Shown one piece after another: positions 52,641 to 64,000 of a DNA stretch of 64,000 bases. Origin of the DNA: Branchipolynoe longqiensis (lineage: Eukaryota; Annelida; Polychaeta; Phyllodocida; Polynoidae). Below the pieces are notes generated by a model. That model was not told the origin of the DNA and did not search any database. It was given only the letters and a program-made list of their open reading frames with translations. Position 1 is the first letter of the stretch. Every line of letters begins with the position of its first letter. Made by a program: the position numbers and the translations under genes. The stretch is taken from the NCBI GenBank assembly GCA_030323885.1, contig CM059196.1:41928798-41992797 (forward strand). Reading direction: 5' to 3'.

Positions 52641-53298
52641 GACAGCAGGGTTTCTTTTGACACTCCAACGCTATCAAAATGATCAAACCCACCACCTGGT
52701 ACGCTGGCTGTTCTCTTGATTACACAGTACAGGCTGAGTGAGCCGTCTTAGTGTTATAGGGTCTTTAATGCACCTTACTACCAGCTGTGTGAGTACACCA
52801 GGTCGCAGCTTCAGTCTCTCCTTCGGGACCATCCAACTTATCTTAGAAGACGCATATTTCTAGATTGCTGTAAAGTATATTATTGCTCAGCTAATGTAAA
52901 TATGGAAGCAAAATGGCATCAGAGAGAATGCAGCTTAAATGCAAAATTGATAAGTAGATACCTATGAGTGTAAAGCCATTCACCACTAGGACAACAAAAT
53001 AAACTCTTACAACATCTAGACCAATTTGATTTTTGTGTTTTTATTTAACTAGATATATAAGTATGAGTACACTTTGTCTGGCCAAGTTCAATTCAGTAAT
53101 GTGCTCAGTGGTGTGTATTATTTGTATTTCCTGAGACTGAATTAAAGTGCCATAATCCGTTGATTTAGATTATATTTTAAAGTTAAGTATATTAGGTTAA
53201 CAATTAGAGGTCACCCTTAGTTCTGAGGACCTTGTGTCATTATTGGCTAAATTTAGAGCCAGATGTTTGAAGTCCAAGTTTGCACAATAATTTGTATA
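52640..53298. other. Intergenic, nothing recognised
   Basis: AT-rich DNA without termini, splice-supported frames or known repeats. Confidence 0.4.
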
Positions 53299-53996
53299 GC
53301 CCCAGTCACACCTAGCCGGATCAGGGGCCAGACGAGCCGCGGACCATGATCCCGTGTGGTCCATGGCGATCCGGCGTGATCCATGGCTCATCCTTGGTGA
53401 TCCGTGGCTGGTTCGGCCTCGTCCGGGGTCCGCCACGGGTGTTTTAAAATGTTTAAAACATTGGGGTGGTCTGAGGGATTTTGTGATCTGGGCTCAATCC
53501 GGCATCGTCCGGGATAATCCGAGGGTATTCCAGGTAGTCCTGGTGTGGACCGGGGGTAGTCTGGGCCAGTCCGGGGCTGTTTCACCCAGGATGAGCCACG
53601 TTTTAGCCATGGTTCAACCCGGACCAGCCCCGATGTAGCCATGGACCACTCCCGGACTGCCCGGATAAGACCTGGACAAGCCGGATGTGAACGGATCAGC
53701 CATGGATCGCCATGGGTAGCCCGGTTTGTGATGGATCAGTCCAGGATGAGCCCCATTTTTGTATATATAGAGCAGGAGCAAGTCCACTTCCAGGACGGGA
53801 CTGATCGGTGACTACTCTGTGGGTACACCTGGTAGTCCGGGGGTGGTCAGGCTAGACCGGGGGCTAGACCGTGTAGGTGTGATTGCGAGGCTAAAAATGA
53901 CCAAAATAGCGATTTTATCCGAGAGAGTCCGGGCGACTGGTCTGGGGGTGGTCCGGCTAAAAATCCGGGGCTCGTCCGGGTAGGTGTGACTGGGGG
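53299..53996. mobile_element. Foldback MITE, GCCCCAGTCACACCTAGCC termini, GGTCCGGG/GATCCATGG interior
   Basis: Left gccccagtcacacctagcc and right gggtaggtgtgactggggg are inverted. The interior is all permutations of gatccatgg, ggtccggg and gatgagcc words. GC-rich compared with its surroundings. Confidence 0.75.
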
Positions 53997-54283
53997 TTTA
54001 ATATGCACTCCAGTAGAAGCCAAGTGCAATGTACCTTAACTAAGTCAATATATGGTTTGTTAAAGCTAGCAAATTTTAATATTCCTATGAAAGGGAAAAA
54101 AACTAAATGTTTGATCAATGGTTCTGCCAGTAATAAGTCAAATATATAGGAGATAATTTAAGTGTTTTTCTTTTGCAAATAGGATAATTTCCTTGGATTA
54201 TGCAGTTTTAATATATCTCAATCCTGGCTCAAACTTGGCTTCTTTCCTTGTTGACTATCGAGGAGTTATTGTTCTGCGTTAAA

Positions 54284-54640
54284 GCTGCATAGTCCAATCA
54301 AATATCAAATTTTCAAAACCAAACCAATTATCTAGATTTGATTTTACATATCTAACTTAGATACTGATGCACTTATTAAGCATTTGTTTCTGTGTAGAAG
54401 GCAATACTGAGTCAATTTAACAGAACCTGTTACTGCAGAAGTCTATGGTGTCAGAGTTTTGGCAAGCTTGCCAAAACTAATTTTCCATGTTTGCACTCAA
54501 AATATCTCAAAAGTTTACCATTAAAAATAAAAGTAACTTTGAACTAATGTAAAATATATACTAATGATGGATCTAATGTAGGCCTATTTATCTCAGAAGA
54601 AATCCAGAAATTCTAAACCTTCAGACTATGCAACTTTAAA
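54284..54640. mobile_element. MITE, TTAAAGCTGCATAGTCC termini
   Basis: Left ttaaagctgcatagtccaat and right cagactatgcaactttaaa are inverted. About 357 bp. The best-preserved of at least four copies in the window, including one cut by the window end at 63960. Confidence 0.75.
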
Positions 54641-54669
54641 TAACTGGAATGTCCGCTAGCAACATTTCT

Positions 54670-55365
54670 TTGGCCATAATCGATTAACACGAACCGGGCG
54701 ACTCGGGTCACCCGAGTCGTCAGAATTTCAAATCGAACACTGCGAGTAGAATCAACAAATACACTGCCATGTGCAAAACGATCCGACCCAAGTAGCCCAC
54801 CTTGTAGCTGGGGCTGGCCACGAGCGATGACATCACATTTGCGCTGGTACCGTCCTGCAGGATAACATCTACCAGTACCAGTCATACATGTTTTTGTTAA
54901 AGAATAACTTAAATTAATTAAGTGAAAATATAGCTAAACGAGGCCATCATAAAATGAAGCGTTCAGGAGTAAAACCATGTAAACGCCAATTCAAAAATGG
55001 AGATTAAAATTGGAATCAAACCCTCAAAAACTTACTATTTTTATATTTCTACTCTTTTCTTCATGCTCCATAAGCATGTGATCATATGGAAAGTGGAACT
55101 AGTGAGAATTACAATTATTTTCAGGTAAAAATCTTGTATTTAAACTACATTTTTGGATTGGTGTTTACATGGTTTTGCGCCTGAACTCTTCAAATACATT
55201 AAACCCTATTTTGCTGTAGTTTGATCGGTTATTTTTTGTTTAAATCATTTTTCCCACCCCGAGCGCAGAGAAGCGTATTCGATTATTCGACCTGAGTCTG
55301 TAGGATGTGCGCATGCGCCAAAAAGTGGCTTGGGTGACCCGAGTTGATTAATCGATTACGCCCTT
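54670..55365. mobile_element. MITE, GGCCATAATCGATTAAC termini, split by another MITE
   Basis: Left ggccataatcgattaacacg and right gttgattaatcgattacgcc are inverted; near the ends cgactcgggtcacccgag is itself a palindrome. The uninterrupted copy at 56627-57075 and the nested copy at 18351-18670 show that 54955-55194 is an insertion. Confidence 0.8.
54955..55194. mobile_element. MITE inserted in a MITE, GAAG(C/A)GTTCAGG termini
   Basis: Left gaagcgttcaggagtaaaac and right gcgcctgaactcttc pair over about 43 bp. Comparison with the empty site (cataaaatactttaaatcc at 18509, cat-caatacttt at 56888) gives AAAT as the target duplication. Confidence 0.8.
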
Positions 55366-55520
55366 TGTGACATATCAGAACGAGGCCCGACGTGTGACTG
55401 TGCGCTTATAATATAACTTATAGTGACGCCATTGAGCTGTTCTACTGGGGTACAATACTGCTGACACCCTGACCAGATATCTTGCTCAGTCCCGTTATCC
55501 CGACACTGGGCTAAGTTGTT
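55363..55520 (-). mobile_element. Degenerate SINE (family A) fragment
   Basis: Retains cttatagtgacgccatt, ccctgaccagatatcttgc and cagtcccgttatcccgacac. Ends lost. Confidence 0.55.
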
Positions 55521-55754
55521 TTTACCATTTTTAAATATTAGGCAACATCAGTTAAAGCTGCATGATCCCACGATGAAATCAATAGATAGTTTAAAGGAAA
55601 ATATGTTATCAGGATAGGTAACTTCCACACTGGGGTATTCGAACCTTAAACATCATTGGATGTTCCTGTGACTAGGGCGATACTGTTATTCAAATATAGT
55701 ATAGGCTGATCTAACCATAGGGGCAGGTAGGGACGGATAGGGTGATTGCATCAG

Positions 55755-55990
55755 GGAGCCTAGGTAGTGGAGTAGTTAGGATGCTAGCCCCGGAATGGCA
55801 AGATGTTGTTTGTTTGTTTGTTGTTGTTTTACGTCCTAGCAACATCTAAGGTCATATCAGGACGGGGAATGGCAAGAGGTGTGGGTTTGAATCCTGCTCG
55901 AGGTACAATGTTTCCCATTATCATCACCCCACGACTTTGGTTGCTGTGACCTGGAAGTTGTACAAGCCGCGCGCTGCATGGTTGTTGTAC
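55755..55990 (+). mobile_element. tRNA-like SINE (family C), holding a SINE insertion
   Basis: Head gtggagtagttaggatgc (A-box-like) and gggtttgaatcctgctcg (B-box-like) lie on either side of the insertion at 55804-55865. The remainder includes ggttgctgtgacctggaag and a tail I cannot delimit. Confidence 0.5.
55804..55865 (-). mobile_element. SINE (family A) tail with 12-bp target duplication
   Basis: The 5'-truncated SINE tail (ttgttgttttacgtcctagc, then aaggtcatatcaggacg) is flanked by ggaatggcaaga at 55792-55803 and 55866-55877, a direct signature of target-primed reverse transcription. Confidence 0.85.
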
Positions 55991-55999
55991 CTACCCTGT

Positions 56000-56625
56000 G
56001 TATGGACATATTTCCTATTGTCAGTCTATGCTTGAAAATAGGTAACCAGTGTCCATGCTATTAACTTGTCATGATTCATTACAAATATCTCCAAAGTTAG
56101 CCCTTACAATCAGCTACTTCAAACGAAAGCAAGGTACATTACGACGAGCATCCGACTATATTTACCCCAAGTAAAATAGGGCAGAAGGTACAACAATAAT
56201 CGGCTGATGCTTCTCTAAGAATGTGTTATGGCTGCGACCTACTATATACGGGAGTAAAGAAGTAGGCCATTCCACCTGACTGAATCAGTTCTTACGACTA
56301 TCCTGACCTTCGAACTTGCATTTCAGCGGGAGGAAAACCCCCACCAAATAAGAGCCTTTATGGCTGCGATTAATCTCACTGGGTGTTTTATTCAGGTAGA
56401 TAGATATTCAGATAGAGGTGGGGATTAGTAAAAGAAATAAAAATAAAAATCCCCAGCCATTGCAATCTGCTGGTAATAATCTCCCTTTTTAATTTTATTA
56501 CTTGTCATTTTCTATGCCACATACAATAATACCTGTCTTCCAAGGGCAATTCTGCGTCCAGACATAAGTAGTCCCGACATAGCAAGTGTCATTTCATTGG
56601 AGCGCCAGTCAAATGACACAAAAGG
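56000..56625. other. Intergenic, nothing recognised
   Basis: No feature can be supported here. Confidence 0.4.
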
Positions 56626-56626
56626 G

Positions 56627-57075
56627 TCATAATCGATTAACATGACCTGGGCGACTTGGCTCACCCGGGTCATCAGAATTTAAAATAGAACACCGTGAGT
56701 GGAGTCGACAAATCCACGTGCCGTGTGCAAAAGGACCCAACCCCAGTAACCCACCTCTTGGCTGGGGCTTGCTAGAAGCGATGACGTCACATCTGTGCTG
56801 GTACCTGTAGGATAACCACTACCAGTACAACTCCTACGTGTTGTTTTAATGCTTTTTTTTTAATAACCCAGATTGTCAGCTTCTACAATCATACAATACT
56901 TTAAATCCTATTTTGCTGTACATATATCAGTTACGGGAAAAAGAAATTAAATTTTAGATTAAGCCACCATTTTGTCCACCCTGAGTGTATTCGTTTATTC
57001 AACCCGAGTCTGTAGGATCCGCGCATGCACCAACAAGTGGCTCAGGTAACCCGAGTTGATTAATCGATTACGCCC
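56627..57075. mobile_element. MITE, GGTCATAATCGATTAAC termini, intact copy
   Basis: Left gggtcataatcgattaac and right gttgattaatcgattacgccc. About 449 bp. It serves as the empty-site reference for the copy at 54670. Confidence 0.8.
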
Positions 57076-57209
57076 AAGCAGTTTAAAGATGGACAAATTC
57101 TTCGTATACACTTGGAAAAAAACTTTCCAATCACATTTACTTACTGCATGCGTTGCTTAAATGTAATAATATGCCACAACTTTAAGCATTTTATATTTCA
57201 AATATCTAC

Positions 57210-57372
57210 ACTGGTTAGCTCAGTGTAAGGATAATGTGACTGAGTGAGATATCAGGTCAGGGTCTGGTGGTCTGATTTCCCACTGGGGCAGCACTGTCAC
57301 AAGTCAGTAAGGCCTACCCATCCTGATATGACATTAGATGTTGCCAGGACGTAAACCTCCAACAACCAACCC
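57210..57372 (+). mobile_element. SINE (family A), tail half
   Basis: Contains ggttagctcagtgtaaggat, cactggggcagcactgtcac and gttgccaggacgtaaacc, then (CAAC)n. The block actataaagtcaccatgagtgc is missing. Confidence 0.75.
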
Positions 57373-57599
57373 ATGAAATATCACCGAAGTGATTCATGAT
57401 AAATAAGTTACTTCAAGCTAAAGTAAGGTACATCGTAGTGATCTACCTAATATATTAATCAAAGTAAACAAAAAGACATGATAATGATGGCAGTGGTGGT
57501 GGTGCTGGTAGTGGCGATATTGGTAGTGATCGTGATATCGATAGTGACAGTGATTATGGTAAGAACAACAACAATAATAATGTCAGGACATTTCTAATA

Positions 57600-58264
57600 C
57601 CCCTGTCACACTACGAGGTAACCAGCCAACATATGCCGCCGTAGGTGACGTTTCGTCATTACGTTGAGGTACGGCAGTTTACGTCATGCTTACGTTAGGC
57701 AGATGTCGAATTACGTCGAGATACGTTGAGTTACATCAGCGCGCGTCGAGGTTTTGGACATGTCCAAAACTTTCAACGTCCGACAACATTGGACAACGTG
57801 AGGATTTTACGTTTGCCATACATTATGTATGTGTTAGGCATACGTCGATGTACATTAGACATACGTTAGACAGACGCTGCTCACTACGTTGCACTAGGTT
57901 GACCTACTTCAAAGGCAGTGGGAACGTGCAGTATGCGTAATGACAACGTATGGATAACGTCCGCCTAACGTAAGTCCAACGGACGTTTAGCATTTCTCCA
58001 CCGTGTCATGATGTATGTAATGTATGACACGTAGTTCTGGCGATCGAATAATGTATATAACATACTGTGAGTATAATTCCTTTGTCCTCTCTCATTTGAA
58101 CGACATTATCACTATGCTTTACTGATGTTACGCTCACGTGAACTATGCGGCATTGACGTCCAACTTCGGCCCGTATTTGCATATTACGCCGAGAAGTTTG
58201 ACGTGTTAAATTTATTTTCATGTTGTCCCTACGCTGGCGCGTTACGTCATAGTGTGACAGGGCC
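57600..58264. mobile_element. Foldback MITE, CCCCTGTCACACTACG termini, TACGTTAG interior
   Basis: Left cccctgtcacactacgagg and right cgtcatagtgtgacagggcc are inverted. The interior is tacgttaggca / cgtcgaattacgtcg words. Related in words and ends to 9035-9720. Confidence 0.75.
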
Positions 58265-58649
58265 ATAATGTTTTAAATGATGCAGCGAAAGCTGGGTGGA
58301 GTGAGGGTGGGAGCTGTAGAAGATGTGCCTTGTGACCAGAATTAGAAAGTTATTGGTTCGCACTTAAGGTTTTTATGGTGGTGTGCTGTGATTAAGAAAC
58401 TAATGGGCGTAGAAACGCGAGGTTACGTGGTCGAGGCTGTCGGTGCTTTGTCTATGCTTGTGTTTCCATTTTATTTTTATTTTAATTTTTTCAACATTAT
58501 ATAATTCAATAAAGCACACTTTTTTTAGGTCATTATCCATCCACAAAATGGTTGACATAAAGTGCGTTGGATGGGAAGGAACTTGGAGTGTATGCATATT
58601 GCACTTATATACCAGTTGGCATTGTCTTTAGTTTTAGACAGTTGTGTCA

Positions 58650-59579
58650 TAGTTCAAGGAACGCCAAGAGCAAAAGCTCTTGGACTTTTCTTCCGATGGC
58701 GAGGAACACTACAACTCCCCATTCAGTATGGGTGAGTTGAGGTGTTCTTTGGAAAGCTCGCATGACACAGCAGTTGGACCTGATGGAATTCATTATCAAT
58801 TTTTGAAACATCTCCCTGAACATGCACTGAGACTGTTGCTTCACCTCTTCAACAACATCTGTGAGTCGGGTGTCGTCCCCACCTCTTGGCGGGAGGCGAC
58901 AGTAATACCGATTCCCAAACCTGGTAAAGACCAGAGTAAAGCCCACAACTATCATCCCATAGCCCTCACAAGCTGCATCTGTAAAACCATGGAGCGCATG
59001 GTAAACAACCGCCTCGTCTGGCTACTGGAGTCAGGACACCACCTGTCCAACCTTCAATGTGGCTTCAGACGGGGCAACAGCACCATCGACCATTTGGTGC
59101 GCATGGGGACCTTCATAAGAGATGCTTTCCTTAAGAAGGAGCACGTTGTGGCTGTCTTTTTCGACCTCGAAAAAGCCTATGACACAACGTGGCAGCATGG
59201 CATCATGGAGGATCTTCATGCGATTGGCCTTTGTGGTCACTTGTCAATTTTCATCAGGAACTTTCTAGCTTTCAGGCATTTCCGCGTCCGTGTCAAGACT
59301 ACCTATTCCAGCCTACACTCACAGGAACTAGGAGTACCTCAAGGCAGCATACTGGCCGTGACCCTTTTCGGGGTCAAGGTCAATGGTATTGCTGCTGCTG
59401 TAAAGCGGGGGGTCTCCTGTAGTCTTTTCGTGGACGACTTTGTTTTATATTACAGCGGTGCTAACATGAATGTCATAGAGAGACAGCTACAACCAAGCAT
59501 AAATGGGACCCATCGATGGTCAGTTCTGAACGGTTTCAAAGACCAAAACAGTCTGCATGCACTTCTGCCTGCTGCGTAG
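58650..59579 (+). pseudogene. LINE reverse transcriptase, N-terminal and catalytic part
   Basis: Encodes DTAVGPDGIHYQFLKHLP, SWREATVIPIPKPGKDQSK, YHPIALTSCICKTMERMV, QCGFRRGNSTIDHLVRM, VAVFFDLEKAYDTTWQHGI and GVPQGSILAVTLFGVKVN, ending SLFVDDFVLYYSGANM. The FVDD box (59427-59438) and the other RT motifs are in order. The frame then stops after a shift. It is typical in length and content of LINE RT domains. Confidence 0.88.
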
Positions 59580-60594
59580 AATACATGCGGAACCGGAGCT
59601 GACCCTGGATGGGGATCCCATTAAAGTCGTTGAGAAAACCAAATTTCTGGGCCTCATTCTCAACGCAAAACTGTCTTTTGTGCCACATATAAAGTACCTG
59701 AAAACAAGATGCCTGAAAGCGCTAGATATTCTGAGGGTGCTGTCCAGCTCAGAGTGGGGAGCGGACAGAGATGTTCTGCTCTCTGTGTACAGAACCTTGG
59801 TTCGGTCACGAGTGGACTACAGCAGCATAGTATATGGTTCCGCAAGGAAATCATATATTGGGCTGCTAGACACGATCCACCACCAGGGACTGCGCCTGGC
59901 CCTTGGGGCCTTCCGCACCTCACCGGTTCAGAGCCTTTATGTTGAAGCCAATGAACCATCACTTAACAACAGGAGAATCAAACTGGCCATGCAATATGTA
60001 GTCAAGATAAAAACTAATGCATTGAATCCTGCACACAATTGTCTATTCGAGCAACATGACAAATCCAGGTATGAAGCCAGGCCGAATTACAACCGGCCAC
60101 TGAGGCTTCGAATGAAACCTCATTTGGAGGCCTTGGGCATGGACTTGGACATGTTGGAGGATGCCAAAGTCCCAGAACATCCCCCGTGGTCGTTGAGAAA
60201 GCCATCGGTTATCCTCCAGCTCACGGAACTGAGGAAGTCTGGGACACATCCACTCGAGTACCAAGGACTGCATGCAGAGATTCAAGGCCAGTTTGCAGAC
60301 CACCTCTCCATATACACTGATGGTTTGAAAGACCAAAGCTGGGTAGCTACTGCGGCAGTCTGCCGACGGGAAAGATTTGGTGTATGTTTGCCCAATCAGA
60401 GCTCGATTTTCACTGCAGAAGCCCGAGCACTCCTTTTCGCGTTGGAGTGTATCGAGGTATCCAACCACACTAACTATGTTATATACAGTGATTCGTTCTC
60501 TTGCCTCCTGGCTGTTGCTGGACTGAAAACGAATCACCCTATTCTAGCAACGGTCATTTATAAAAATGAACCAACTGACAACGGATGGGTATGA
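59553..60594 (+). pseudogene. LINE RT thumb/connection and RNase H, first part
   Basis: In a second frame: EKTKFLGLILNAKLSFVPHI (after the FVDD box), VYRTLVRSRVDYSSIVYGSA and LRLALGAFRTSPVQSLYVEA, then RNase H with LSIYTDGLKDQSWVATAAVC, SSIFTAEARALLFALECIEV and NYVIYSDSFSCLLAVAGL. Three of the four acidic RNase H residues (Asp in YTDG, Glu in AEARAL, Asp in YSDS) are visible. The frame ends near 60594. Confidence 0.85.
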
Positions 60595-61063
60595 CATCCA
60601 CCTGTGCTGGGTGCCTGGCCATGCCGGCATACAAGGAAACAAACGAGCTGATCGGGCTACGAAGAAGGCCCTGAACTGTGATCTTGAACTGTGTCTGATC
60701 CCTCACTCTGATCTGAAACCACTAATAGCCACCCCCAGAAAATCCAAATGGCAACATGAGTGGGATGAAAACATGAATAAACTTAAAGAAATTGAACCAT
60801 CTGTGGGAAAGCCACCACAGACTCATGCGGGAGGTCAGCGGGACCAAGTGGTCCTTAGCCGCTGCCGTATTGGCCACTCATGGCTTACACATGCTTTTCT
60901 GCTCAAGGGGGAACCTCCCCCTGAATGTATTGGGTGTCCGTCCCCGCTGACACTCAAACACATTTTACTAAGTTGCGTTGATTTGTTGGCCCTGCGCCAA
61001 CAGTTCTACTCTGCAGACAGTATGCATGACCTTTTTACTAAGGTAAAACAGGAAAACATTTGA
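60566..61063 (+). pseudogene. LINE RNase H end and C-terminal region
   Basis: Third frame: IHLCWVPGHAGIQGNKRADR completes RNase H (last Asp in RAD). Later come RCRIGHSWLTHAFLL and PPPECIGCPSPLTLKHILLS, a Cys/His-containing tail often seen in LINEs of this group. It stops at 61063. Confidence 0.85.
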
Positions 61064-61609
61064 GCCTTTTTGAGGGCAGCAGGACTGTACCACCTCATAT
61101 AGTTTACTAAATAGATTCTATCAATTATTAATTACACTTTTGTTTTTCTATGGGAATTTGTTTCCCTTGACCACAAATATATGATTGTGAGCTTTCTAAT
61201 TTAATGAGTGTCTATTGGCACAAGATTGATTGTCTGCTTTTACATGTAAAAGCGATGGTTTGAACAAAAAACAAACATTTCTCGCCGTGAATATGGCCTA
61301 TGCTGCCATAGATTACATCCATTGCATCAATTACATCCATTGCATCAATTACATCCATTGCATCCATTGCATTTTTCGTATTTAACTATTGATAGTATCC
61401 ATCGCATCTGTCATCATCTTTTTCATGGTCATATAATCTGTCATCATCTTTTTCCTGGTCATATAATTCATATGTACCCAGTGTCCATTGAAAATGAGGC
61501 GATGCAATAGTTTGAGGCCCTCAATATGAGGTGTCAACGGCTCAACACATCAATATTTTAGCGCCTTTCTGTTAATTTATGTGTTACCCGCCCTGTGTGT
61601 AATGTCTGA

Positions 61610-62135
61610 CCGGTGTAAAGATTTCAAATTCCCCCCTGATTCAAGTTCCCCCCGGGAACTTGAAAACGTTTTCAAATTCATCCCAGGGGAATTTGAAAAC
61701 GTTTTCAAGTTCCCTCCCTCGTTTTAACTTTCCCTCCCCCATTTTCAGGGAGTTTTCTTTATCTTTGTTATTTTTTGTTATTTTAAAAATATTTCATGAC
61801 AAATATAATATTTTTAATACACAGAGACTAGCATAATGGAAATTATTACTAGTACAACAAAACCTATTTCAAACCAAATGACACAACAACTCTCCAAGAT
61901 GGCTAAGAAAAAAATATTATAGGTCTGAATTTTAAAACGTTTTTTTAAAGTTCTTTAAACAATTTTAAATTCCTGGAGGGGGGAATTTGAAAATAGGGGG
62001 AGAATCTGAAAACTGTTTTTAATTTCCCCCCCGGGGAATCTGAAAACGTTTTTAATTTCCCCGGAGGAAATTAAAAACGTTTTCAGATTCCCCGGGGCAA
62101 ACTTGAAAAGGGGGGAAATTGAAATTGTTACACCG
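61610..62135. mobile_element. Foldback MITE, CCGGTGTAAAGATTTCAA termini, GGGGAATTTGAAAACG interior
   Basis: Left ccggtgtaaagatttcaaat and right aaattgaaattgttacaccgg are inverted. The interior repeats gaatttgaaaacgttttcaa, a word that is its own near-palindrome. The AT-rich middle (61745-61920) is different in character. Confidence 0.75.
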
Positions 62136-62294
62136 GGACCTCCACCGTCTCCAGTTATTGACAGTACGCAACGGCCCTCAACCAGAAGATGTTTAGAACA
62201 TGGCCTCTTTCGGAAATGTATGAGACTCCTTCGAGACACGCTGCTACTGAATGCTAGTTCAACCTCAGGATAACTTAGTTTATGAGGCCGGTGT

Positions 62295-62340
62295 GTGTGT
62301 GTGGGGGGGGGGGGGGTGGGGGGCGGGGGGGGGGGGCTGA
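62295..62340. repeat. (GT)n / poly-G tract
   Basis: gtgtgtgtg followed by long G runs. Confidence 0.9.
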
Positions 62341-62390
62341 GGTCGGGTGAGTAAGGGGAAAGGAGGCGGGGAGTGGGGAGTGGGAACATG

Positions 62391-62726
62391 AGCTTGTTTG
62401 TCTGTTTGGGGATCTGCATCCTGGCAACATTTAAGGGCATATCTGAAGGGATACCGACTTGTGACGGTGCGCATTTGTGGCAACTTTATAGTGTTGCCCC
62501 CTGGGAGACTAGGCTAAGGTCACCGTGACCCAATATCCCACTCAGTCAAATTATCCTGATACTGAGAGCTAACCAGTCATAACAATATCCTAGGGATGCA
62601 GAGAGTCAGGCGAGGTAGTGACAAATATGAATTTTGTAAGTCATTGGTTTGACTCGGCGGGGATTCAAACTCCCGACCTTCCGCACGTGAAACCTGAACT
62701 CTTACTGATTCGGCCATCACGTCTGG
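62391..62726 (-). mobile_element. tRNA-derived SINE (family A), full length
   Basis: Minus strand with head gatggccgaatcagtaagag and B-box-like gagtttgaatcccc, body and tail (tgttgccaggatgcagatcc). Confidence 0.8.
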
Positions 62727-63052
62727 TACATCAGCTTGACTGTTGTAACTAAGCTTCCTTTTTTTTTGTCCACACATCGAAGGAGTTCGCGGCTTACAGC
62801 AATCGCTGAAGGCAGCCGCATGGTACCCAGTAATAGAACTTGTTGGATTTGTCCCCCCAGATAAGGTCACAACCGAGCAAAGCCAAAAAGAGAGTCATAA
62901 GCTTCATAAATGTTGGCTACCGTACGGACTGGTGACCGATTCTCGGCCTTACTGGGATCTGTCAAGAGCATAGGTGTTCGAGACCATATATGTTGCCAGG
63001 AAGGCAAACCCCAATAATGCAAACCTACTCAAGTCCGACATATGTACCTAAA

Positions 63053-63782
63053 GGGGCTGTCACATAAGTTTTTTTTGCGGGAGCGTATGGCGGCATAGGC
63101 GCATTACGTCATATACGTCGGCATACGCCGCCATATGCTGCCATATGCTATGCATACGCTACACATGGGCCGTCATGTGCCGGCCTATGCCGGCGTATGC
63201 CGTTGTACGCCACCATACGCTTTCTCCCGTCCATCCGTCCAAATTTGTTTGTGCATGCTCAAAAAATCTCGACCTATGGGAGCGTATGGTTCATACGCTA
63301 CTCATACACTGGTGTACGCTCCTTGTACGCCGGTGTATGCTCCTTGTATGCTAGGGGTGCGCCAGCGTAGGTTACGCATACGCTCAACTTGCGTCACCGG
63401 CATATCTCTAGCGGATGTAGCGTACGCATAACCTATGAGTTACATATGGGAGCGTACTCCTAGCGTATGCACAGCGTATTCCAAGCGTATGCCATAGGTC
63501 TTGACATCAATCTTGACTCATACGCTACTCATACGCTCATATGCTATGCATACGCTATGCTACGCATACACTACGCATAGGTTCCATATGCCAATCAAAA
63601 CTGTCAAAAAATGTCACAGTACGCTCTCATACGCTCCTCGTACGCTCCTCGTACGTTCCTCATAGGTTACACATATGCTCAAAAACACCCGATAGGTCAC
63701 CAAAGGTCATCATAGGCCGGCATTCGCAGGACTTACATAGGATTTCAATACGCTCCCGCCATACGCCATAATGTGACAGGGC
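63053..63782. mobile_element. Foldback MITE, GGGGCTGTCACA termini, GCGTATG interior
   Basis: Left ggggctgtcacataag and right cgccataatgtgacagggcc; the interior is gcgtatggcgg / catacgctcc words as in 22558-23300, including the shared tccgtccaaatttg phrase. Short direct flanks are unclear. Confidence 0.75.
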
Positions 63783-63956
63783 CTTTAGATAGTGGTAGAC
63801 TCAGTACACATACACTGAAATTGTTGTGCTCCCATGCAAGGCTGCCATTCTTGAAAACCGACAATAACAAACTAAACCAAAAAACTCAAGTCTAGAATTT
63901 CCGTGTGCATGCCAAAAGCTAATTTGCCACATTTTCACTTCAAGTATCACCAACGT

Positions 63957-64000
63957 TTAAAGCTGCAGAGTCCGAGGAAAGCATACTTTTCGAAACCAAG
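63957..64000 (+). mobile_element. Start of a GCATAGTC-type MITE, cut by the window end
   Basis: tttaaagctgcagagtccga followed by gaaagcatactttt and gaaaccaag parallels the left end at 54284. Confidence 0.6.

Larger units (their letters stand above)
58650..61375 (+). mobile_element. 5'-truncated LINE with reverse transcriptase and RNase H
   Basis: The element begins within the RT fingers and extends to a 3' UTR (cgccgtgaatatggcctatg) and an 18-bp tail repeat (ttacatccattgcatcaa). Gene order RT then RNase H, without visible endonuclease (truncated), suggests the I/Nimb-Jockey group. Two frame changes (near 59550 and 60570) break the protein into three frames. Confidence 0.85.

Overview
This window is nuclear genomic DNA from an animal, most likely a mollusc. 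The evidence is: spliced genes with GT-AG introns, dense tRNA-derived SINEs, two copies of a SINE whose body and tail (ending GTCGTTAAATAAAACAAAC or close to it) I recognise from molluscan genomes, LINE and DIRS-type retroelements, and many MITEs. The species is not identifiable. There are no bacterial operons, CRISPR arrays, rRNA or functional tRNA genes. Most of the sequence is transposon and satellite material in and around two protein genes on the + strand.

Gene 1 (about 12977-28016) is an eight-exon model for a secreted-type protein of about 412 residues. It has a His-rich stretch, a Thr/Pro-rich linker, then three PAN/Apple domains, each split over two exons. Splice phases agree at all seven junctions. 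The first exon is the least certain, and a signal-peptide exon may be missing.

Gene 2 (37964-50682) is a four-exon model of about 1289 residues whose C-terminus is a clear interferon-regulatory-factor (IRF) DNA-binding domain with the five-Trp repeat. One 3.46-kb exon encodes an N-terminal region of 1154 residues made largely of about 31 degenerate Asn/Ser/His-rich repeats. An IRF DBD at the C-terminus behind such a region is unusual, since the family normally carries it at the N-terminus.

The most striking structural signal is that three 5' splice sites have each been tandemly amplified into the following intron: a 36-bp unit x13 after 24272, a 75-bp unit x about 3 after 27226, and a 79-bp unit x30 after 42314 (with a four-unit higher-order repeat). 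Each array repeats a donor-like GT sequence, and two of them also copy the exon end.

Layout: 1-3300 satellites and foldback elements; 2963-12570 SINEs, MITEs and one possible orphan terminal exon (about 7034-7490); 12600-28016 gene 1 with its repeat-filled introns; 28020-37960 intergenic repeats and a 5'-truncated LINE; 37964-50682 gene 2, with a decayed DIRS-like retroelement (itself hit by a MITE) in its last intron; 50700-64000 satellites, MITEs and a decayed LINE with reverse transcriptase and RNase H. At least ten foldback elements have a 'word-like' palindromic interior, and seven of these end in a TGTCACA-type motif.
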